From positions 1 through 44,204 of the forward strand of contig CAXYCJ010000007.1 in assembly GCA_964275585.1 (NCBI GenBank): a stretch of 44,204 bases of DNA, in the 5' to 3' direction. The notes below the pieces were generated by a model that did no database searches, was not told where the DNA came from, and saw nothing but the letters and a program-made list of their open reading frames with translations. The position numbers and the translations under genes were made by a program. This DNA is from D2472 sp964275585. GTDB taxonomy: Bacteria > Pseudomonadota > Gammaproteobacteria > Magnimaribacterales > D2472. Positions 1-7,246 of this stretch are shown here, piece by piece; within the stretch, counting starts at the first letter, position 1, and every line of letters begins with the position of its first letter.

Positions 1-501
1 CAAAATATTCGTCTTGCATCTAGGTTAGTGGGTTGGGAATTAAATATAATTAGTAGCAATGAAGCAGAAGCAAAAGAACGAGTGGTTGAGGCAGAATTTC
101 AAGCTAAATTGATGGATAATCTTAACATCAACGAAGCTGAGGCTGAGTCACTTATAAAAGGTGGCTTTTTAAATTTTGATGATATTGCATATGCTGAAGA
201 TAAAAAACTTTTGTTAGCTCTAGATTTAGATGAAACCCGAGTAGAAGAAATTAAAGCTGCAGCAGCAGACTCTGCGCTCATGGAAGCCATGGGAGAAATT
301 ACTCAAGAGGAGTCTAACTTAGAATCCTTGTCTGAGCTTGGGTTTAATGATGATGAGGTGGGCATCCTTGTATCAAAGGCATTAAAAAGCAAGGATGACA
401 TTGCTGATTTAGCTGTAGATGAATTACAAGAGATTATTGAAATCTCTGAAAAGAAAGCTGCGGAAATTATTATGAAAGCTCGAGAGAGTTGGTTTAACTA
501 A
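1..501 (+). CDS. nusA: Transcription termination/antitermination factor NusA, C-terminal part (5' truncated)
   Basis: The reading frame is open from base 1 (QNIRLASRLVGWELNI), which matches the end of the second KH domain of NusA, so the true start lies left of the window. An in-frame GTG at 28 is not a real start. The remaining ~140 residues form two acidic helix-hairpin-helix repeats (around residues 35-80 and 105-157 of the visible part), the AR repeats that in gammaproteobacterial NusA contact the RNA polymerase alpha C-terminal domain and phage N. NusA binds RNA polymerase in the cytoplasm and modulates pausing, termination and antitermination. It ends 15 bp before infB, in the usual nusA-infB order, so the two are probably co-transcribed. 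Confidence 0.95.
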   Translation, partial: QNIRLASRLVGWELNIISSNEAEAKERVVEAEFQAKLMDNLNINEAEAESLIKGGFLNFDDIAYAEDKKLLLALDLDETRVEEIKAAAADSALMEAMGEITQEESNLESLSELGFNDDEVGILVSKALKSKDDIADLAVDELQEIIEISEKKAAEIIMKARESWFN

Positions 502-516
502 AAATAGGATAGAAAA

Positions 517-2817
517 TTGACATTAACTGTTAAAGATTTTGCCAAAACTCTAAAAATTAAGGGGGAAGCCTTATTGGAGAGGATGAAAGCTGCCGGTCTT
601 ACCCATAGCAAAATATCAGATGAGATTACTCCTGCTGATAAGCTGGCTATTTTAAAATCTTTAAAAGATAGAAAAAGCACCACCAATGCTCCAGTGACCT
701 CTTCTTCTAGCAGCGGAGGTGTGACTGTAAAATCCAAGGGTACCTTATCTCAACCTACAAAAGCTTCACTTTCTTCTGTAGAAGGTTTAACAGATAATAT
801 TGAAGCAAAAAGACAAGCAGCTGCAGAGAATTTAAAGGAACAGCAGCAAAAAAGAGAAGATCAGATTAAAGAAGCGATTCGTTTAAAGCAAGAGCAGCAA
901 CAAGTAGCTAAGAAAACTCAACAAAAATTCCAAGTCCCTTCTAAACAACAACCAAGAGTCAATGTTAAGGATCAACTATCTAGAGCTGCAAAAGAGTACT
1001 CAAAAAGAGAAAGAGGCTTTAACGAAGACTCTGATCACCAGTTTGCAAAACCCGTAGAATTTATTAAGCGCGATATAGAAATCCCAGAGATGATTCAAGT
1101 TGGTGAGCTAGCGAAACTGATGTTTATTAAAGGGGGAGAGGTTGTCAAAGTTTTAATGAGCTTAGGTGTTGCTGCCACAATCAATGACTCTGTTGATCAA
1201 GAGACTGGAATTTTAGTTGTAGAAGAGCTTGGTCATAATGGCATTGCCTTTAATGATTCTTCTGTGGAAGATGAGATAATTGGCAATATAACTTACTCAG
1301 ATATACCAAAACCAAGAGCACCTGTTATAACTGTTATGGGCCATGTTGATCATGGAAAAACTACCTTGCTTGATTTTATTCGCAAAACTAAGGTTGTTGA
1401 TGGTGAAGCAGGAGGCATTACACAGCATATTGGAGCCTATCAAGTGCCAGTAGGTAAATCGGTCATTACTTTCATAGATACACCAGGTCATGCAGCTTTC
1501 TCTTCTATGAGAGCAAGAGGAGCTAATACAACCGATGTAGTTATTTTAGTTGTTGCTGCAAATGATGGTGTGATGCCTCAAACAGAAGAAGCAATTAATC
1601 ACGCAAAGGCCGCTGGCGTTTCCATTGTTGTTGCTATAAACAAAATGGATTTGGAGGGTGCTGATGTTGAGCGAATTAAGGGAGATTTAGCAGCAAAAGA
1701 TTTAACACCAGAAGATTGGGGTGGAAATGTCCAAATGATTCCAGTGTCAGCCCTTAAAGGGGATGGAGTAGATAAACTTTTAGAAGCTGTGGTGCTCGAA
1801 GCAGAATTATTAGAGCTTAAAGCTCATTACGAAGGGCAAGCTCAAGGGGTAGTCATTGAATCTGAATTAGATAAATTTAAAGGGCCGGTGGTAACTTTAT
1901 TAATTCAAAGCGGAACCTTAAAGCTTGGCGATATGATTGTCTCTGGATCTGCTATTGGAAAAGTAAAAAGTATTATTGGGTCTGATTCTAGCAAGCTTAA
2001 AGTTGCTGAACCTTCTTTTGCTGTTGAAATATTAGGCTTAAGCTCTGTGCCAGATGCTGGAGAAACTTTTCAAGTAGTTAAGAATGATAAAGAAGCTCGT
2101 GAAATTGCAGCATTTAGAGAAAATAAAATTAAAGATAGAAAAGTTTTAAAGCAGCGTGATGAAAGCCTTGGTAATATATTTGAATCTATGGGGCAGTCAA
2201 ATAAAAAAATTCTTAATATCATATTGAAATCAGATGTAGCTGGAACATCTGAAGCAATTGTTGCTGCACTAAATGATATTGGTAATCAGGATGCATCAAT
2301 TAAGGTAGTTGCTTCTGGTGTCGGTGGAATATCTGCATCAGATGTCAATCTAGCCGTAGCCACAGAATCTATGATAGTAGGGTTTAATGTTAGATCAGAT
2401 AATTCAGCAAAGAAAATAGTAGAAAGCGAAGCATTAGTTCTTTCATATCACAGTATTATTTATGAATTGATTGATGAGGTGAAAGCTCGCCTTAGTGGTT
2501 TGTTAGATCCAATTATCAGAGAAGAAATCCTTGGCACGGCCGAGGTATTAGAAGTGTTTAATTCTCCAAAATTTGGTCAGGTAGCTGGCTGCATGGTTCT
2601 AGATGGCTCAATACTAACAAGCAAACCGGTCAGGGTGCTTAGAGATGATATAGTAATTCATCAGGGCGAATTAGATTCCTTGAGGAGGTTTAAAGATGAT
2701 GTTGGCGAAGTGAAGAGCGGGACAGAATGCGGCATCGGTATTAAAAATTATAAAGACATTAAGCCTGGAGACAAAGTTGAAGTCTTTGATAGGAAAGAGG
2801 AAGCCCAGACTATCTGA
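517..2817 (+). CDS. infB: Translation initiation factor IF-2
   Basis: This GTPase places fMet-tRNA on the 30S subunit and promotes subunit joining. The start is a TTG preceded by a weak AGGA at about 507; the N-terminus MTLTVKDFAKTLKI matches the small IF2_N domain. A charged, Gln/Lys-rich linker (residues ~95-165) follows, then a second IF2_N-like segment and the G domain. GTPase motifs are GHVDHGKTT (about residue 275), DTPGH (about 320) and NKMD (about 374), with the switch containing GGITQHIGAY. Domains II to IV fill the rest, including the C-terminal fMet-tRNA-binding barrel. At 766 residues it is somewhat shorter than the E. coli form, mainly in the linker. It ends just before the preferred rbfA start. 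Confidence 0.98.
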   Translation: MTLTVKDFAKTLKIKGEALLERMKAAGLTHSKISDEITPADKLAILKSLKDRKSTTNAPVTSSSSSGGVTVKSKGTLSQPTKASLSSVEGLTDNIEAKRQAAAENLKEQQQKREDQIKEAIRLKQEQQQVAKKTQQKFQVPSKQQPRVNVKDQLSRAAKEYSKRERGFNEDSDHQFAKPVEFIKRDIEIPEMIQVGELAKLMFIKGGEVVKVLMSLGVAATINDSVDQETGILVVEELGHNGIAFNDSSVEDEIIGNITYSDIPKPRAPVITVMGHVDHGKTTLLDFIRKTKVVDGEAGGITQHIGAYQVPVGKSVITFIDTPGHAAFSSMRARGANTTDVVILVVAANDGVMPQTEEAINHAKAAGVSIVVAINKMDLEGADVERIKGDLAAKDLTPEDWGGNVQMIPVSALKGDGVDKLLEAVVLEAELLELKAHYEGQAQGVVIESELDKFKGPVVTLLIQSGTLKLGDMIVSGSAIGKVKSIIGSDSSKLKVAEPSFAVEILGLSSVPDAGETFQVVKNDKEAREIAAFRENKIKDRKVLKQRDESLGNIFESMGQSNKKILNIILKSDVAGTSEAIVAALNDIGNQDASIKVVASGVGGISASDVNLAVATESMIVGFNVRSDNSAKKIVESEALVLSYHSIIYELIDEVKARLSGLLDPIIREEILGTAEVLEVFNSPKFGQVAGCMVLDGSILTSKPVRVLRDDIVIHQGELDSLRRFKDDVGEVKSGTECGIGIKNYKDIKPGDKVEVFDRKEEAQTI

Positions 2818-2821
2818 CTTT

Positions 2822-3163
2822 ATGTCATCATCCAGGATCCCAAAAGTAGAAGATTTCTTAAAAAAAGAAATTTCTCAGATTATTTCTTCTAAAGTTCAAG
2901 ATAAACGATTTAAAATGCTTAATATAGTTGATGTGAAAGCATCATCAGATCTAAGTGTTGCCACTGTGTTTTTTACAATCATTGATGGAGAGAAATCTCA
3001 TGTTCCTGAAGCAAAATCTTTAGAAAAACTTGCATCTATGATTCGATCTAAGATTTCTAAATTTATGAAAATCCGAAGAGTGCCTAAATTAATTTTTAAA
3101 TATGACCAAAGTTTAGAAAGATACAACAGTATTGATGCAATTTTAAATTCCCTCAGTGATTAA
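2822..3163 (+). CDS. rbfA: 30S ribosome-binding factor RbfA
   Basis: RbfA is a KH-type protein that binds immature 30S subunits and helps process the 5' end of 16S rRNA, and it is needed for growth in the cold. The frame could begin at a TTG at 2777 inside infB, but ATG 2822 gives MSSSRIPKVEDFLKKEISQI, which aligns with the usual RbfA N-terminus and removes a 41-bp overlap. The 113-residue product is normal for the family. The core contains the conserved KDxRF-like stretch (QDKRFKML), the segment SDLSVATVFFTI, and the IRRVPKLIFKYDQS end with the typical R-x-P-x-L pattern. It overlaps truB by 8 bp, suggesting translational coupling. Confidence 0.93.
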   Translation: MSSSRIPKVEDFLKKEISQIISSKVQDKRFKMLNIVDVKASSDLSVATVFFTIIDGEKSHVPEAKSLEKLASMIRSKISKFMKIRRVPKLIFKYDQSLERYNSIDAILNSLSD

Positions 3164-3998
3164 CGGATTTCTCTTAATAAACAAAGACTCTGGTATTACC
3201 TCTTCGAGAGTTGTTCAAAATATTAAAAAAAAATTTAATTTTAAAAAAGTTGGTCACCTTGGCACATTAGATCCGATGGCCACGGGTTTATTAATCCTTG
3301 CAGTTAATCGTGCTACTAAGTTTTCCTCTCTATTGCTCGAGAGCTATAAGTCATATGGGGCTGAGGTTACCCTGGGCATTCAAACAGATACAGATGATTC
3401 TGAAGGAAAAATTATTTCAACTAAGGCAATTATCTGCAATAAGGAAGGTATAGAATCCCAACTTCTTTCGTTTCTTGGAGAGAGCAACCAGGTACCCCCA
3501 ATTTATTCCGCTTTAAAAGTTCAAGGTAAGCCAATGTATAAATATGCTAGAGCAGGAGAAAAGGTTGCGAAAGCATCAAGAAGAATATGTATTAATAGTA
3601 TCGCTAAAATTATTATTAATCCCCCTATAGTTTCATTTGAGGTGGAATGTTCAAAAGGAACTTATATTCGATCAATCGCAAGAGATTTAGGAGAAAAGCT
3701 GGGATGTGGAGCACACCTATCTAGTCTAGCAAGGTTAACCCAGCAAAATTTTTCTCTTACTTCAGCAAAAAAAATAGATGAAATATCAGAAAAAGATCTC
3801 ATTGCGATTGAAGATGCATTCATTCATCTTGATGCAATAAATATTCCTACAGAGCAATTAAAGCAATTCATGAATGGAGTAGCTTTAAATTTAAAATTAA
3901 CTAATACAGATTTAATGAGAGTGTATAACCCCTCAGGTGAATTTATTGCGATTGGTAAAAATACACATGAAGGCTTTCGGCATGAATACCTTGTTTAA
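3156..3998 (+). CDS. truB: tRNA pseudouridine(55) synthase TruB
   Basis: TruB converts U55 in the T loop of tRNAs to pseudouridine. The start is a GTG lying inside the end of rbfA; residues 4-13 (GFLLINKDSG) match the family start. The catalytic motif GHLGTLDPMATGLL places the nucleophilic aspartate at residue 39. Other family segments are PPxYSALKVQGKPMYKYAR (about 115-135) and the GTYIRSIARDLGEKLG stretch (about 170-185). A short C-terminal region consistent with the small PUA-like domain of gammaproteobacterial TruB follows. Its length of 280 residues is close to normal. It is the last gene before the 88-bp rpsO leader. Confidence 0.97.
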   Translation: MINGFLLINKDSGITSSRVVQNIKKKFNFKKVGHLGTLDPMATGLLILAVNRATKFSSLLLESYKSYGAEVTLGIQTDTDDSEGKIISTKAIICNKEGIESQLLSFLGESNQVPPIYSALKVQGKPMYKYARAGEKVAKASRRICINSIAKIIINPPIVSFEVECSKGTYIRSIARDLGEKLGCGAHLSSLARLTQQNFSLTSAKKIDEISEKDLIAIEDAFIHLDAINIPTEQLKQFMNGVALNLKLTNTDLMRVYNPSGEFIAIGKNTHEGFRHEYLV

Positions 3999-4026
3999 AA
4001 TATGAATTAGTAATAAGCTACACCAT

Positions 4027-4054
4027 CTTAAACTTTAGATATGCAAGGTTTAAG
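4027..4054 (+). promoter_or_regulatory. Candidate hairpin in the rpsO leader
   Basis: The 88 bases between truB and rpsO hold an inverted repeat: 4027-4036 (CTTAAACTTT) pairs with 4045-4054 (AAGGTTTAAG) across an 8-base loop, with one G-U pair. A second short stem, GGAT 4055-4058 with ATCC 4070-4073, lies just before the AAGGAG ribosome-binding site. In E. coli, S15 represses its own mRNA through a leader pseudoknot, so this could be an autoregulatory structure, but the fold is not recognisably the E. coli one. It could equally be a weak terminator of truB, though no clean T-tract follows. Confidence 0.3.
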
Positions 4055-4086
4055 GGATTTTAGGAGCATATCCAAGGAGAAAATAC

Positions 4087-4356
4087 ATGGCTTTATTAAA
4101 AGAAGAAAAGAATAAAATTGTTAAAGAATTTCAGAACAGCAATGCTGATACTGGATCTCCAGAAGTGCAAATAGCTCTTCTCACAGAAAATATAAACAAA
4201 CTTCAATCTCATTTTCAAATTCATAAAAAAGACCATCACTCAAGAACGGGTCTGATTAGAATGGTTAACTTAAGAAGAAAGCTACTCGCTTATCTAAAAA
4301 GAAAAAATCTAGAAAGCTATCAAGACATAATTAAATCTCTTAAATTAAGAGGATAA
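4087..4356 (+). CDS. rpsO: 30S ribosomal protein S15
   Basis: S15 is a primary-binding protein of the small subunit that nucleates the central domain of 16S rRNA. The 89-residue product has the standard length and the hallmark segments DTGSPEVQIALLTENI, the DHHSRTGL rRNA-binding turn, and the C-terminal RRKLLAYLKRKN helix. The ATG has a strong AAGGAG site 6-8 bases upstream, one of the best in the window, consistent with high expression. It sits between truB and pnp as in most gammaproteobacteria; pnp begins 13 bp later. The leader hairpin at 4027-4054 may regulate it. Confidence 0.98.
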   Translation: MALLKEEKNKIVKEFQNSNADTGSPEVQIALLTENINKLQSHFQIHKKDHHSRTGLIRMVNLRRKLLAYLKRKNLESYQDIIKSLKLRG

Positions 4357-4369
4357 ACAAAGGAAAATC

Positions 4370-6460
4370 GTGGAAGATAATAAATTAAATACTCACTCCG
4401 TAGAGTTTGAATACGGAAACAAAACAGTCAAAATTGAAACAGGAAAAATTGCAAGACAGGCAACATCTAGCATTATTGTAACAATTGATAACCTTGTAGT
4501 CATGACAACAATGGTAGCTAGAAAGGAAGCTGATCCAAGAAAAGATTTTTTCCCTTTAGCAGTTTTCTATCAAGAAAAATTTTATGCTGCAGGTAAGATC
4601 CCTGGTGGTTACTTTAAAAGAGAAGCTCGACCAACAGAGCAAGAGACCCTAACCTCTAGATTAATTGACAGACCTATCAGACCCTTATTTCCAGAAGATT
4701 TTAAAAATGAAGTTCAGATTTTCTGTACTGTTTTATCAGCAGACAAAAATATAAATCCTGATATTGCTTCTTTGATTGGAGCTTCAGCAGCACTTTCTAT
4801 TTCAGGTGTTCCATTTCAAGGCCCCCTAGGAGCAGCTAGAGTTGGTTTTATAGACAGTAATTTTGTATTAAATCCATCTCCAGAAGAGTTAGAAAATTCA
4901 CTATTAGATATGGTGGTCGCTGGTACAGAAGGTGCAGTATTAATGGTTGAATCAGAAGCAAGTGAACTAAGCGAAGACATTATGTTAGGCTCCGTGCTCT
5001 TTGGGCACCAAGAGATGCAAAAGGTTATTAAAGCTTGCTCAGAATTACGAGCAAAAATTAACCCTATTCCTTGGGAGCTATCTGAAGACACTGTTACTGC
5101 AGAATTTATAGCTAATATATCTGAATCTTTTACAGGTGAAATTGCTACTGCATTTAAAATAGCAGATAAAGCAGAGCGTGGAGATGCGCTGCAGGCTATT
5201 AAAAACCAGATTTCTGAAAAGTATGGTAGCGAGCTAGATGACTTAGAAAAAGGAAAGCTAATGAATGCTTTCAAATCTGTCGAAAAAGACGTAGTCAGAA
5301 AAAGTATTCTTTCCAATGAACCAAGAATAGATGGTAGAGATCGTGATACTGTAAGATCAATTTTTGTAGAGACAGGAGTGCTCCCAAGCGCTCATGGCTC
5401 TTCTTTGTTTACTAGAGGTGAAACTCAGGCATTGGTAATAGCAACTCTTGGTTCAACTAGAGATGCACAAAGAATTGAAAGTTTAAATGGTGAGCAACAC
5501 AACCAATTCATGCTGCATTATAACTTTCCTGCATATAGCGTTGGTGAGATTGGAATGCCTCTTGGGCCAAAAAGAAGAGAAATTGGTCATGGAAACTTAG
5601 CTAAGAGAGCCATTAAAGCTGTTTTACCTAACTCTGAAGAGTTCGGTTACACTTTAAGAGTTGTCTCAGAAATTACTGAGTCCAACGGTTCAAGTTCAAT
5701 GGCTTCTGTCTGCGGCACCTCCTTATCACTTATGGATGCCGGTGTTCCAATCACCAATCCAGTTGCTGGAATAGCAATGGGCTTGATAAAGGAAGATGAT
5801 GACTTCGCAGTTTTAACCGATATCCTTGGGGATGAAGACCACTTAGGTGACATGGACTTTAAGGTCGCTGGTACAAAAGATGGCGTGACTGCTTTACAAA
5901 TGGATATTAAGGTTCAAGGCATCACCGCTGATATTATGGAATCTGCGTTAGAAAAAGCAAAAAATGCAAGATTACATATACTAGAGAAAATGAATGCAGT
6001 CATTGCTGAGCCAAAAGAATTATCTGATAGCACTCCAGCAATGAAAAAAATTACAGTCCACCAAGATAAGATTAAAGAAATAATTGGAAAGGGCGGAGCA
6101 GTAATTAAAGGCATGCAAGCAGAAACAGGAGCATCTGTTGATGTCAATGATGATGGTGTTGTTACTATATTTGGTGAAACCCAATCAATTATGCTTGCAG
6201 CATTAGAAATCATAGAAGGGATTATTGAAGACCCAGAGCTAGATAAAATCTACGAAGGAAAGGTTGTTAAAATTGTCGACTTTGGAGCTTTTGTAAATAT
6301 CTTACCAGGCAAAGATGGTTTGTTGCATGTTTCAGAAATCTCATCTGAGAGAGTGGAGAATGTTTCGGACGTTCTTACAGAGGGAGATATCATTAAAGTT
6401 AAATTAATTGGTTTTGATCGCGGCAAAATGAAACTATCTAAGAAAGCTTTAGAGCAATAG
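4370..6460 (+). CDS. pnp: Polyribonucleotide nucleotidyltransferase (PNPase)
   Basis: PNPase degrades RNA from the 3' end by phosphorolysis. The start is GTG with AAAGGAAA upstream. The order is the expected one: a first RNase PH-like domain with GGYFKREARPTEQETLTSR (about residues 75-100), a helical linker, the catalytic second RNase PH domain (about 310-540; FTRGETQALV, GSSSMASVCG, DILGDEDHLGDMDFKVAGT), a KH domain with the IGKGG loop (about 570), and an S1 domain (about 622-692; VDFGAFVNILPGKDGLLHVSEI). It ends at residue 696 shortly after S1, lacking the extra C-terminal tail of E. coli PNPase. Downstream, 108 bp separate it from the small membrane protein gene. Confidence 0.98.
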   Translation: MEDNKLNTHSVEFEYGNKTVKIETGKIARQATSSIIVTIDNLVVMTTMVARKEADPRKDFFPLAVFYQEKFYAAGKIPGGYFKREARPTEQETLTSRLIDRPIRPLFPEDFKNEVQIFCTVLSADKNINPDIASLIGASAALSISGVPFQGPLGAARVGFIDSNFVLNPSPEELENSLLDMVVAGTEGAVLMVESEASELSEDIMLGSVLFGHQEMQKVIKACSELRAKINPIPWELSEDTVTAEFIANISESFTGEIATAFKIADKAERGDALQAIKNQISEKYGSELDDLEKGKLMNAFKSVEKDVVRKSILSNEPRIDGRDRDTVRSIFVETGVLPSAHGSSLFTRGETQALVIATLGSTRDAQRIESLNGEQHNQFMLHYNFPAYSVGEIGMPLGPKRREIGHGNLAKRAIKAVLPNSEEFGYTLRVVSEITESNGSSSMASVCGTSLSLMDAGVPITNPVAGIAMGLIKEDDDFAVLTDILGDEDHLGDMDFKVAGTKDGVTALQMDIKVQGITADIMESALEKAKNARLHILEKMNAVIAEPKELSDSTPAMKKITVHQDKIKEIIGKGGAVIKGMQAETGASVDVNDDGVVTIFGETQSIMLAALEIIEGIIEDPELDKIYEGKVVKIVDFGAFVNILPGKDGLLHVSEISSERVENVSDVLTEGDIIKVKLIGFDRGKMKLSKKALEQ

Positions 6461-6541
6461 TTTTATAATAAAGTCAAATTAAGCAAAGTTTTTATTAGTT
6501 ATTTCTTGTTACTAATTTCGTTTTGTGGTTTTATAGGACGT

Positions 6542-6558
6542 AAACCATACAAACCATA
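6542..6558 (+). repeat. Tandem 8-bp direct repeat before the small-protein ribosome-binding site
   Basis: AAACCATA occurs at 6542-6549 and again at 6551-6558, immediately before the GGGGG ribosome-binding site of the small gene at 6569. The 9-base period is too short for a full DNA turn. It could be a binding site for a regulator or for an RNA-binding protein, or simple chance in AT-rich DNA. The rest of the 6461-6568 gap shows no convincing sigma-70 promoter: a perfect TATAAT at 6464-6469 lacks a recognisable -35. Confidence 0.3.
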
Positions 6559-6568
6559 GGGGGAAATT

Positions 6569-6784
6569 ATGGATAATGCATGGAGAATGATAGGTGACCT
6601 AGTTAGTAATTTAACTGGTGTTATCACAGGATTGTTAGGATTGGGTGTTGTCGGAGCTTTGCTTTTCGGCGATTTCTTAGGTCTAGACGTAGTAGGAAAT
6701 ATTACATCTTTAGTTGATTCATTAGCTAATGGTGGAGTTGTTGGACTGCTTGTTCTAGCTATCTTAATGAGTCTTCTTAAGTAA
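6569..6784 (+). CDS. Small two-helix membrane protein of unknown function, paralogue 1
   Basis: I do not recognise this family. The 71-residue product has a short amphipathic N-terminus (MDNAWRMIGDLVSN), a Gly/Leu-rich hydrophobic segment at about 16-36, a short polar-acidic link (DFLGLDVVGNITSLVDS) and a second hydrophobic segment at about 53-69, ending in Lys. This is a helical hairpin with no signal-peptidase site, most likely in the inner membrane. The gene looks genuine: a strong AGGGGG ribosome-binding site, its own intrinsic terminator at 6798-6834, and a clear paralogue at 6845-7075 sharing LTGV, the hydrophobic pattern, FG at the end of helix 1, and the LxK terminus. Strong signals at both ends suggest high expression. 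Holin-like or membrane-organising roles are possible, but nothing in the sequence settles this. Confidence 0.75.
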   Translation: MDNAWRMIGDLVSNLTGVITGLLGLGVVGALLFGDFLGLDVVGNITSLVDSLANGGVVGLLVLAILMSLLK

Positions 6785-6797
6785 ATACTTAAGCATT

Positions 6798-6834
6798 TAG
6801 TTAAGAAGGGCAATAGCCCTTCTTAACTATTTTT
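6798..6834 (+). terminator. Strong rho-independent terminator
   Basis: A perfect 14-bp stem (6798-6811 with 6816-6829; core AAGAAGGGC/GCCCTTCTT) closes an AATA loop and runs into a five-T tract at 6830-6834. It begins 13 bp after the stop of the first small membrane protein gene and ends only 10 bp before the ATG of the second. Transcripts of the first gene should therefore mostly stop here. Confidence 0.88.
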
Positions 6835-6844
6835 ATATAAAAAT

Positions 6845-7075
6845 ATGGACTTTGACCTAACTCTTAAGGGAATCAGGAAGTTTTTAAGAAAACTAACTGG
6901 TGTTCTAGTGCCACTAGTAACCGTATCCCTTCTGCTAGGAATAATATTTGGACCAGACACACCATTCATTGGTGATGTTTATAATAATGTAGCTGGAATA
7001 ATTAAGATGCTAGGCGATGATGGCCTTTTAGCTCTTATTTCAGTAATTATTATTCTAGCTTACCTAAAGAAGTAA
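6845..7075 (+). CDS. Small two-helix membrane protein of unknown function, paralogue 2
   Basis: This 76-residue protein is related to the one encoded just upstream. Both have a charged N-terminus (here LKGIRKFLRK), LTGV, a first hydrophobic helix (about 18-36) ending in FG, a polar stretch with V.N..G/I (PFIGDVYNNVAGIIKML), a second helix (about 58-74) and a Lys-rich end (YLKK). No ribosome-binding site is visible: the ATG follows TATATAAAAAT directly after the upstream terminator. Expression may therefore depend on read-through, or on a transcript starting in this AT-rich stretch and translated with almost no leader. The function is unknown. Paralogy to its neighbour is the main evidence that it is a real gene. 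Confidence 0.62.
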   Translation: MDFDLTLKGIRKFLRKLTGVLVPLVTVSLLLGIIFGPDTPFIGDVYNNVAGIIKMLGDDGLLALISVIIILAYLKK

Positions 7076-7094
7076 AAGCTTGTTTAGGTATTTT
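7061..7094 (+). terminator. Probable intrinsic terminator after the second small gene
   Basis: An 8-bp perfect stem, TACCTAAA (7061-7068) with TTTAGGTA (7083-7090), encloses a 14-base loop and is followed by TTTT at 7091-7094. The left arm overlaps the last codons of the small gene. The large loop makes it weaker than the terminator at 6798. A further short inverted repeat, TTGATTGA/TCAATCAA at 7093-7110, lies directly downstream. Confidence 0.5.
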
Positions 7095-7135
7095 GATTGA
7101 TTTCAATCAATAATATTTCTATCCTTATTATTTGA

Positions 7136-7212
7136 TGGTGGCTATGGGTGGAATTGAACCACCGACCCCAGCGTTATGAGTGCTGTGCTCTAACCATCTG
7201 AGCTACATAGCC
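7136..7212 (-). tRNA. tRNA-Met (CAT), elongator type
   Basis: Read on the minus strand this folds as a full cloverleaf: a 7-bp acceptor stem GGCTATG/CATAGCC, a GCTC/GAGC D stem, the anticodon loop CTCATAA, the T arm GGTGG-TTCAATT-CCACC, and an encoded CCA. It closely resembles the E. coli elongator tRNA-Met (acceptor, GCTCAG, GGTTAGAGCAC, CTCATAA), not the initiator, which lacks a 1-72 pair and has GGG/CCC in the anticodon stem. The last anticodon-stem pair (31-39) is an A-C mismatch. It lies 34 bp downstream of ychF on the same strand, as in pseudomonads. Confidence 0.96.
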
Positions 7213-7246
7213 AAGTGTGGAAATGATAAAGAACTCCATTTAGAAG

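Noticed and set aside
2777..2821. TTG start for rbfA inside infB
   Set aside because: It adds 15 residues that do not match RbfA and overlaps infB; ATG 2822 fits the family N-terminus.
4816..5316. A 166-residue open frame on the minus strand inside pnp
   Set aside because: It is antisense to a highly conserved coding region and its Ser/Ile-rich composition is typical of shadow frames.
6464..6469. Perfect TATAAT after pnp as a promoter for the small genes
   Set aside because: No -35 or extended -10 accompanies it and the sequence is very AT-rich, so I did not list it as a promoter.
6499..6813. A minus-strand frame covering the first small membrane gene
   Set aside because: The plus-strand gene has a strong ribosome site, a terminator and a paralogue; the minus frame has none of these.
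7093..7110. TTGATTGA/TCAATCAA hairpin as a second terminator
   Set aside because: The loop would be only two to four bases and no T-tract follows; it may simply be chance.
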